DNA from: an uncultured cyanobacterium
GTDB taxonomy: Bacteria > Cyanobacteriota > Cyanobacteriia > PCC-6307 > Cyanobiaceae
Direction of reading: 5' to 3'
NCBI GenBank assembly: GCA_903934745.1
Contig: CAIZOZ010000482.1
Coordinates: forward strand, 1 to 6,979
Length of the DNA stretch: 6,979 nucleotides
The translations under genes were made by a program, and so were the position numbers. Each line of letters begins with the position of its first letter. Within the stretch, counting starts at the first letter, position 1. This document shows positions 1 through 4,123 of this stretch, piece by piece. The notes under the pieces are model-generated. The model did not search any database and was not told the DNA's origin. It was given only the letters and a program-made list of their open reading frames with translations.

Positions 1-720
1 ACCTATGGCGTGCGCTTCGATGTGGATCTCAATCTGCGCGGCAGCGGAGCTTATGAGCTGGTGATGAGCCATCCCTCACCACTGGGGGGACGAAACTTCA
101 CGGCTTTTCGAGGCTCCATCCAGATCCGTTCCGCCGAAGGCTTGCGCGAAGTGCATGTTGGCCTCAGGTCTGGGGAAAGCCTCTCGCTCGGATCGATCAA
201 TCTGCGGCCCGGCGTTGACTCTCCCCTGCGAGTGAGCATGGTGTATCCGGCCGATGCCACACCGGGCCATCTGCTCAGCATCGTGCCCACCGGCCAGCTG
301 GCCGTGGTGCAGCAACAACAACGGCAGCAGGAGCTGGCCCGGCTCAATGCCAGCCGACCCGCCAAACCCAGCGGCCCCCCGCCTTTGCCGGGCTCGCCAG
401 CCAGGGCGGAACCTGAGCCGGCCGCCATGGCAGCGCCCCGGCCTCCGATCAATGCCACGGCCACCAGACGCTTCCGCCCGCCGGCGCAACCGCTGCTGCC
501 GCCGCCGGAGGTTCTGCGTCCCAGCTCGATTCCCACCTGGTTGCAACCACCGCCGGCACCGCCGGCCTGGCAGGGCAGCGACGGGCGTCGACCCTCAGTG
601 CGGGTGATCACACCCAGTGGTCTGGGCGGCTCCAGGGGAGCTGACGAATCTCTGGTTGATCGTTACCGTCGGGCGGTGGAAGCCCAGCAACGGGTGATGC
701 AGGAGTGGCAGCAGCCATGA
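1..720 (+). CDS. DUF3370 domain-containing protein, 3' part only, with proline-rich C-terminal tail
   Basis: The reading frame is open from base 1 (Thr-Tyr-Gly-Val...) to a TGA at 718-720, so the start lies before the window and the GTG at base 10 is internal. The first ~95 visible residues resemble the C-terminal end of the cyanobacterial DUF3370 family as I remember it: a YGVRFDVDLNL strand, a FRGSIQIR strand, then a VSMVYPADATPGHLLSI strand, a beta-rich pattern. A Gln-rich helix follows (VVQQQQRQQEL, about residues 102-112), then a tail of roughly 70 residues rich in Pro, Ala and Arg (about 121-191), and a short charged helix (VDRYRRAVEAQQRVMQEW) at the end. DUF3370 proteins have no established function; many look exported, but the N-terminus that would show a signal peptide is outside the window. 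The next gene starts 25 bp downstream on the same strand, which suggests co-transcription. The family call is from recognition, without a search. Confidence 0.75.
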   Translation, partial: TYGVRFDVDLNLRGSGAYELVMSHPSPLGGRNFTAFRGSIQIRSAEGLREVHVGLRSGESLSLGSINLRPGVDSPLRVSMVYPADATPGHLLSIVPTGQLAVVQQQQRQQELARLNASRPAKPSGPPPLPGSPARAEPEPAAMAAPRPPINATATRRFRPPAQPLLPPPEVLRPSSIPTWLQPPPAPPAWQGSDGRRPSVRVITPSGLGGSRGADESLVDRYRRAVEAQQRVMQEWQQP

Positions 721-733
721 GCCAGGCCTGAGC

Positions 734-739
734 GAGGAA
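734..739 (+). promoter_or_regulatory. Shine-Dalgarno site for the J-domain gene
   Basis: GAGGAA sits 6 nt before the GTG at 746. There is no ATG, GTG or TTG in this frame between the preceding in-frame stop (TGA at 695-697) and 746, so this site and the GTG together fix the start. Confidence 0.6.
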
Positions 740-745
740 CCGAGC

Positions 746-1780
746 GTGGAGGTGGATGAAGCCCCCGAAGCATGGAAACGCACCAGCGTCTCACTACCGC
801 AGCAGACGGTGGTGCACCTGGAGCGGCTGCGCCGCGAGTGGGGCCTGAAGCATCGCGGCGCGGTACTGGAGCGCCTGTTGCAACAGGTCTTCGGCGATGG
901 TGAGCTCGATACCGACGAGCTGCCGGACAACCTGGCGGCGGTCGCCGAGCGCCGTGATGCCGATGGCGAGCTCGATGAGCAGGTGTCTCTGGTGTTGATC
1001 GGCCAGGACGCTCTCGAGCCGCTGGCGACCGAGGAAGGCAACCGTGAGGCCGGGACGGATCGCAGCCGCAGCCTGGCTGGAGGAGCAGGTGGTGGGATTG
1101 ATCTGCCTGGGTTTGTCCAGAAGCGCACAAGCAAACTCAAGCGCGATCTCGGCCCCACCCTGCGCACGGGCCCAGCGCTGAACGTGGCGCCCCTGCAAGT
1201 GTCGGCGGAGCTGATCCAGCAGGCGCTCCAGGAAGCCCGGGATCACTGGATCACCGTCTATGGCCAGCCCCCCAATGCCACGGTGCTCGAGAACGCCATG
1301 ATCTGGCTGGCCCATGACATCTGGCCCCAGTCCGATCAGAGCGAGGGGCGTCTGTTCACCTGGTCGGCCGCCTGTGAGCTGATGCGTGACAACGTGCCGG
1401 AATGGAGCGAGCAACCCCCCAGTTTTGAGCGGGTGCTGGTCATCGCCGGCGTGCTCGAGGATCCATTCAGTCCCGCCACCTTGACGTTGCGGCTGCCCAC
1501 CCTGATTCGTCGTTTCGTGCAACGGTTCCGGCGCCGCGGCCGGGGCCGCTCCTTCCAGACCCTGGAGCACACGATGACGCTGCAGGGAGCGCTCAAGCTG
1601 CTCAATTTGCCCACGGATCCAGGCCAGCACCTGGTCTTGTCCCAGATTCGTGAGTCTTACCGCGAGCTGGCCCTGAGCCATCATCCGGATGCCGGCGGCT
1701 CGGTGGAGGCCATGCGCCGGATCAATGAGGCCTATCAACTGCTCAAGGAGCTGTACCGCCAGCGCCCGGAATCAAACTAG
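746..1780 (+). CDS. J-domain protein with an N-terminal ribbon-helix-helix-like segment
   Basis: The protein has 344 residues. The J domain is at the C-terminus (about 278-337): a helix with TLQGALKLLNLP, a helix with IRESYRELAL, the HPD tripeptide at 313-315 that J proteins use to stimulate Hsp70/DnaK ATPase, and a third helix with RRINEAYQLLKELY. There is no Gly/Phe region and no zinc-finger cysteine pattern, so this is not DnaJ itself but a class C-type J protein. Residues 11-49 (KRTSVSLPQQ, then two helices ending in LERLLQQVF) look like a ribbon-helix-helix fold, a DNA-binding or dimerising module. An acidic stretch follows (51-80), then a Gly-rich linker (111-117), then a mostly helical middle with a very basic patch (RRFVQRFRRRGRGR, 255-268). 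The start is GTG with a good Shine-Dalgarno site, 25 bp after the DUF3370 gene, so the two are probably one operon. The client and DNA target, if any, are unknown. The J domain is firm; the ribbon-helix-helix reading is by pattern only. Confidence 0.85.
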   Translation: MEVDEAPEAWKRTSVSLPQQTVVHLERLRREWGLKHRGAVLERLLQQVFGDGELDTDELPDNLAAVAERRDADGELDEQVSLVLIGQDALEPLATEEGNREAGTDRSRSLAGGAGGGIDLPGFVQKRTSKLKRDLGPTLRTGPALNVAPLQVSAELIQQALQEARDHWITVYGQPPNATVLENAMIWLAHDIWPQSDQSEGRLFTWSAACELMRDNVPEWSEQPPSFERVLVIAGVLEDPFSPATLTLRLPTLIRRFVQRFRRRGRGRSFQTLEHTMTLQGALKLLNLPTDPGQHLVLSQIRESYRELALSHHPDAGGSVEAMRRINEAYQLLKELYRQRPESN

Positions 1781-1792
1781 CCAGATCTCCAC

Positions 1793-1815
1793 TCCCAGCT
1801 GGGACCCAGGCCTGG
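1793..1815. repeat. Two adjacent perfect palindromes just after the J-domain gene
   Basis: TCCCAGCTGGGA (1793-1804) is a perfect 12-bp palindrome and CCAGGCCTGG (1806-1815) a perfect 10-bp one, 13 bp after the stop at 1780. They could fold in the transcript and slow or protect its 3' end, but no run of T follows, so they are not a standard intrinsic terminator. Confidence 0.45.
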
Positions 1816-1821
1816 TCTTGT
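1809..1821 (+). repeat. 13-bp direct repeat GGCCTGGTCTTGT, copy 1
   Basis: This is an exact match to 2733-2745, 924 bp away. Both copies sit next to a GGACCCAGG/CCTGGGTCC word, so a longer unit may once have been duplicated. Confidence 0.5.
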
Positions 1822-1950
1822 TCGGGGTCTTGGCTGGGATTTGTGATCCGAAATCCTGGCTGGCTTGGCGTGGCGCTTGTGAGCCAGCGCTGCGGCTGGG
1901 GCCGGCAACGCGGCCGCGTAGGCAGCGCCAGGTTGTGTCGAGGTGGCAGA

Positions 1951-1965
1951 GATCTCAGTTGAGTC
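1951..1965 (+). repeat. Direct repeat GATCTCAGTTRAGTC, copy 1
   Basis: GATCTCAGTTGAGTC matches 2107-2121 (GATCTCAGTTAAGTC) at 14 of 15 bases; the two copies are 156 bp apart, start to start. Confidence 0.55.
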
Positions 1966-2106
1966 GCAGAACTGGTCTAATTCCGGTTCTCGGTGGTGAA
2001 GACTGATGGGGTCTGGACTGGATCCGCCTGGCAGCTGAACGCGGCCACCAGGCCATCGGTGGTCGCCGCGCTCAGTCGCCCCTTCAGCCTCAGGTCCTGG
2101 TTCGCT

Positions 2107-2121
2107 GATCTCAGTTAAGTC
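2107..2121 (+). repeat. Direct repeat GATCTCAGTTRAGTC, copy 2
   Basis: This is the second copy of the word at 1951-1965. It runs directly into a dense group of array words (AAGTCTTG, GTCTTAG, GGACTA, AAGTCTTGG) over 2118-2150. Confidence 0.55.
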
Positions 2122-2186
2122 TTGTCTTAGGACTATTTACAAGTCTTGGATGAGATGATCGAGAACTTTGTCCGTTCGAGAGTCTT

Positions 2187-2210
2187 ATCTGGGTCTTGGT
2201 GCGGGACTAA
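2187..2210 (+). repeat. Bipartite repeat ATCTGGGTCTTG-N4-GGGACYAA, copy 1
   Basis: A 12-base word and an 8-base word are held at the same 4-nt spacing as in the copy at 2483-2506, while the spacer differs (GTGC here, CCAT there). Conserved half-words with a free spacer of fixed length are typical of a protein-binding site; that interpretation is inferred. Confidence 0.55.
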
Positions 2211-2482
2211 TTCAGAGTTGCAGCTGGGACTTTCGAGATTTGAGGGTGGTCAGTCGTCGCAACTGGTGCTGATCACAGGACTCAATGCAAGACGTAGTCA
2301 AGACACACGAGAACAAAGCCCAATTAGCCGACCCATTCAGGTCTCTTTCTAAGACTTAGACCAAGTCGCGTTTGGGATTGACGAGATCTATCTCTAGTCA
2401 GTTATCTCGCTTAAGTCCTATACCAAGACTTAGTGCAAGTCCAGTCTAAGATTGTCGGTTTTTGATCGCATTCGGTGCTCGC

Positions 2483-2506
2483 ATCTGGGTCTTGCCATGG
2501 GACCAA
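2483..2506 (+). repeat. Bipartite repeat ATCTGGGTCTTG-N4-GGGACYAA, copy 2
   Basis: This is the second copy, 296 bp after the first, with 19 of 20 non-spacer bases identical (GGGACCAA here, GGGACTAA there). Confidence 0.55.
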
Positions 2507-2732
2507 GGCAGAGTCTCATTTGGACCATACGAGAACTTCCCATTGTCATTGATCTTGCTCTGGTCTCGTGATAGGACCTGGATAAGTCGCAACCGAGACC
2601 AATTAGATTCCAAAAAATCGGTGATTTGGTTTGTGTGGCACCACGTGTCTACAGCAACTGCTCCAGAGCACGCTGCTGGAACGGCCTCTGCTGTTGAGAT
2701 GGAGTGGAGCTGCTTCTGGGGCCCTGGGTCCT

Positions 2733-2745
2733 GGCCTGGTCTTGT
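2733..2745 (+). repeat. 13-bp direct repeat GGCCTGGTCTTGT, copy 2
   Basis: This is the exact second copy of 1809-1821. It follows CCTGGGTCC (2723-2731) and leads into the first of the DnaA-box-like words at 2742. Confidence 0.5.
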
Positions 2746-2794
2746 CCACGGCTGTCAAGTTTGTCCACACTCAGAAATACGCTGTGGACACAGC
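2742..2794. other. Cluster of three DnaA-box-like words
   Basis: TTGTCCACG (2742-2750), TTGTCCACA (2761-2769) and, on the - strand, GTGTCCACA (2791-2783) lie within 50 bp. TTGTCCACA differs by one base from the E. coli consensus TTATCCACA; the others differ by two. The third is embedded in an inverted repeat GCTGTG-GA-CACAGC (2781-2794). The words are also compatible with the surrounding GTCC-type array, so DnaA binding is only a possibility; no dnaA or dnaN is in the window. Confidence 0.25.
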
Positions 2795-2820
2795 TTAAAA
2801 TGATTGCTGCAACAGGGTTC

Positions 2821-2865
2821 GTAAATCCTGCGTATCTGCTTCATAGGCAGATACGCAGGATTTAC
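2821..2865. repeat. Perfect 19-bp inverted repeat (hairpin) with 7-nt loop
   Basis: The left arm at 2821-2839 (GTAAATCCTGCGTATCTGC) is the exact reverse complement of the right arm at 2847-2865; the loop is TTCATAG (2840-2846). Pairing stops abruptly at both outer ends (C2820 against C2866). No T run follows on either strand, so it is not a standard terminator. A perfect stem of this length is not expected by chance and has not been eroded by mutation, unlike the degenerate words around it. It contains none of the array words. Possible identities are a REP-like or small non-autonomous mobile element, a recombinase or regulator site, or a stable RNA hairpin. Confidence 0.85.
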
Positions 2866-3239
2866 CGGCCTCAATTTCACCGGTTTTCGGCCCGGACGCT
2901 CGGTGGCATCGGTCGTCGTCCTGGAGCTTGAAGGGCAGCCGCAGCCGGCGGCAGCCTGGCGCCTCCCCGCACAGTCAAGGCTCAGGATTCTCATTGGGGA
3001 CTTAGCAAGAGTCTTAGCTGAGGTCTGCCATGTGACCAGCAAGACTCTGCGGGACCAAGCGTCAGGAGCTCAAGGATGGACCCAGGTTCTTGACTCGTGA
3101 GTCTCACCCCAGACTCGTATCTGGTTTCATCGTGCATCTCAGGCGAGAATGTCTAGATACAACTCAAGGCGATGGTCCAGCTGGACACGCAAGCCAGGCC
3201 CTGTCCAGGTCGTGAGGGTGGAGGCAGGCGGCGCTGTGG

Positions 3240-3279
3240 CTGGGTCTCAAGGACCCAGGGCGAGACCCTCCCTGGGTCC
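3240..3279. repeat. Nested, mutually exclusive inverted repeats
   Basis: Three pairings compete within 40 bases: CTGGGTC (3240-3246) with GACCCAG (3252-3258), loop 5; GGGTCTC (3242-3248) with GAGACCC (3262-3268); and GGACCCAGGG (3251-3260) with CCCTGGGTCC (3270-3279), loop 9. The 10-bp stem is the strongest. Such switching stems resemble attenuators, but there is no T run and no gene directly downstream on the + strand, so they may only reflect the self-complementary nature of the array words. Confidence 0.6.
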
Positions 3280-3406
3280 AGTGGCAAGTCCTTGACGAGA
3301 CTCGAGGGACGGAGAACGGGCCACTGTTGCGGCACTCGAAGCCGGCAGCGGTTCCGGGTTTGGCCGCACAGCCAACCAGCACGACCGGCTCCCGCCGCAA
3401 GCCCAC

Positions 3407-3429
3407 AAAAAAAGCGGCATTGCTGCCGC
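3407..3429 (-). terminator. Intrinsic terminator of apcD
   Basis: Read on the - strand, the sequence is GCGGCA, loop GCAA, TGCCGC, followed at once by seven T (A7 at 3407-3413 on the + strand). The 6-bp all-matched GC-rich stem with a GNRA-type tetraloop and T tract is a standard Rho-independent terminator. It lies 92 bp past the apcD stop and faces the right way to end that transcript. Confidence 0.8.
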
Positions 3430-3521
3430 CCTTGCCCCAGTCCTGATTGGTGACGTCGATCAGCAGTGGCGCCGGGTCTGCCAACCGCAGCCGGAAACGG
3501 AGCTCTGGATCCGAGCACCCG

Positions 3522-4016
3522 TCAGGTGGTGGTCTGCATTCCCTGAATCAGGAAATCGAAATAGGGACCAGCCAGTGCGGCATCGTCGGCGCTCAGCAAC
3601 ACCAGGGCCGCCTCCTTGAGCGTGCGCATGGCCTCCACCATGCCCGGCAAGGGGACTCCGAGGCTGTTGTACATCTCCCGGGCACCCACCAGGCCAATCT
3701 GCTGGATCATCTCGGTGCTGCCGGCCAGCACTCCATAGGTGACCAGGCGCAGATACCAGCTGTAGTCCCGCAGGCACTGGGCCCGCTGCTTCTGGCCAAA
3801 GGCGTTGCCACCGGGAGCCACGTAGTCGGGCTTGCGGAGAAACAGCTGCCGGGCTGCCTCATCAACGATTTTCTTCTCATTTTCGGTGAGAACCCGGACC
3901 ACCCCAAGGCGCCTGGCTCCTCCCGAAAGGAAATCCACCATCGAGCGCAACTCGCCGCCGGTGGGATACCGCAGCTGATCATCGGCCTGGAGGATCAGAT
4001 CGCGAACGACGCTCAT
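3522..4016 (-). CDS. apcD: Allophycocyanin alpha-B subunit (phycobilisome core terminal emitter)
   Basis: ApcD is a minor bilin-carrying subunit of the phycobilisome core that passes excitation energy to the photosystems and has been linked to photosystem I delivery and state transitions. The 164-residue product has the family's hallmarks: the start MSVVRDLILQADDQLRYP, NEKKIVDEA (46-54), PDYVAPGGNA (63-72), the phycocyanobilin-binding Cys81 with Asp84 in CLRDYSWYLRL, and REMYNSLGVP (113-122). NEKKIV and the YNSLGVP-PGM stretch separate it from ApcA. It is 3 residues longer than the usual 161, ending in QTTT. I chose the ATG at 4014-4016 because it matches the family N-terminus; the frame is open for 36 more codons to 4124, but that part is unlike the family and would overlap the rlmD start. 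The ribosome site is weak. The gene stands alone, divergent from rlmD, with its own terminator at 3407-3429. Confidence 0.95.
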   Translation of the reverse strand: MSVVRDLILQADDQLRYPTGGELRSMVDFLSGGARRLGVVRVLTENEKKIVDEAARQLFLRKPDYVAPGGNAFGQKQRAQCLRDYSWYLRLVTYGVLAGSTEMIQQIGLVGAREMYNSLGVPLPGMVEAMRTLKEAALVLLSADDAALAGPYFDFLIQGMQTTT

Positions 4017-4073
4017 TGCAGCGACCACAGACCAGGTGATCTTATCGAGTGGTGCCGGCGGATCGGGCTTCGG

Positions 4074-4101
4074 CGTGCAAGGTGTAACGCCCCTTTGCAC
4101 G
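4074..4101. promoter_or_regulatory. Inverted repeat CGTGCAA-N14-TTGCACG between apcD and rlmD
   Basis: Two exact 7-bp half-sites separated by 14 nt lie in the 107-bp divergent intergenic region, 58 bp before the apcD ATG and 22 bp before the rlmD ATG. Spacing and symmetry suit a dimeric regulator, or a hairpin in the apcD leader. I see no good -10/-35 pair for either gene; TAAGAT on the - strand (4044-4039) is a possible -10 for apcD without a matching -35. Confidence 0.4.
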
Positions 4102-4123
4102 GCTGCCGATAGGGTCGAGACCA

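Larger units (their letters stand above)
1801..3300. repeat. Gene-poor region packed with degenerate RR-GTC-YY / RR-GAC-YY words
   Basis: No convincing intact gene is visible between 1781 and 3521. Open frames of 60-120 codons exist there on both strands but lack ribosome sites and recognisable domains. What is visible is a crowd of related short words on both strands: AAGTCTTG, GAGTCTTA, GGGTCTTG, GGGACTAA, AAGACTTAG, GGACCCAGG and variants. By eye I count about 63 occurrences of GTCT, GTCC, AGAC or GGAC in 1781-3521, against about 27 expected for equal base use; about 25 of them lie in 2101-2600, where about 8 are expected. Longer exact repeats are nested inside and listed separately. Base composition changes along the region: the flanks are GC-rich with GGACCCAGG-type words, while 2101-2640 is about 40% G+C with AAGTCTTAG-type words. 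Function is unknown; candidates are protein-binding sites, a decayed repeat family, or a structured RNA. Confidence 0.6.
3164..3484 (-). pseudogene. Possible gene relic or small unknown ORF downstream of apcD
   Basis: On the - strand a frame beginning at TTG 3484 (40 nt... after the apcD stop at 3522, less two bases) reads to a TGA at 3164. Its first 65 codons, down to about 3290, look gene-like: about 75% G or C at third positions by my count, and alternating hydrophobic stretches (PLLIDVTNQDW, AAFFVGLRR, PVVLVGCAAKPG). From about 3290 on it runs through the repeat-word region and stops looking like protein. There is no clear ribosome site, and the apcD terminator (3407-3429) lies inside it, which argues against an active gene. 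I recognise no family. It could be the start of a gene cut off by the repeat region, or chance. Confidence 0.2.

Noticed and set aside
717..731. ATG at 717 overlapping the stop of the DUF3370 gene (ATGA)
   Set aside because: It opens only four codons before a TGA; translation of the next gene starts at GTG 746 with its own ribosome site.
1793..1860. Terminator for the DUF3370/J-domain operon
   Set aside because: The palindromes at 1793-1815 can fold, but no T run follows; listed only as palindromes.
2462..2803. A 113-codon + strand frame in the repeat region, with a 68-codon one at 2146-2352
   Set aside because: No ribosome site, no domain, composition follows the repeat words, and the translation looks random.
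2813..2832. tRNA T-arm-like sequence (CAGG-GTTCGTAAAT-CCTG)
   Set aside because: The loop is too long for a T-arm and no acceptor, D or anticodon arms can be placed upstream; the right half is better explained by the 19-bp hairpin.
2903..3100. A 65-codon + strand frame starting at GTG 2903 with a short gene-like stretch (VVVLELEGQPQPAAAWRLP)
   Set aside because: No Shine-Dalgarno site, the GC-rich gene-like part covers only about 25 codons, and the rest runs into array words. It may be a fragment, but I cannot support a gene.
1801..3300. CRISPR array
   Set aside because: Repeated words are 8-15 bases, degenerate, on both strands and irregularly spaced; there are no regular repeats and spacers and no cas genes.
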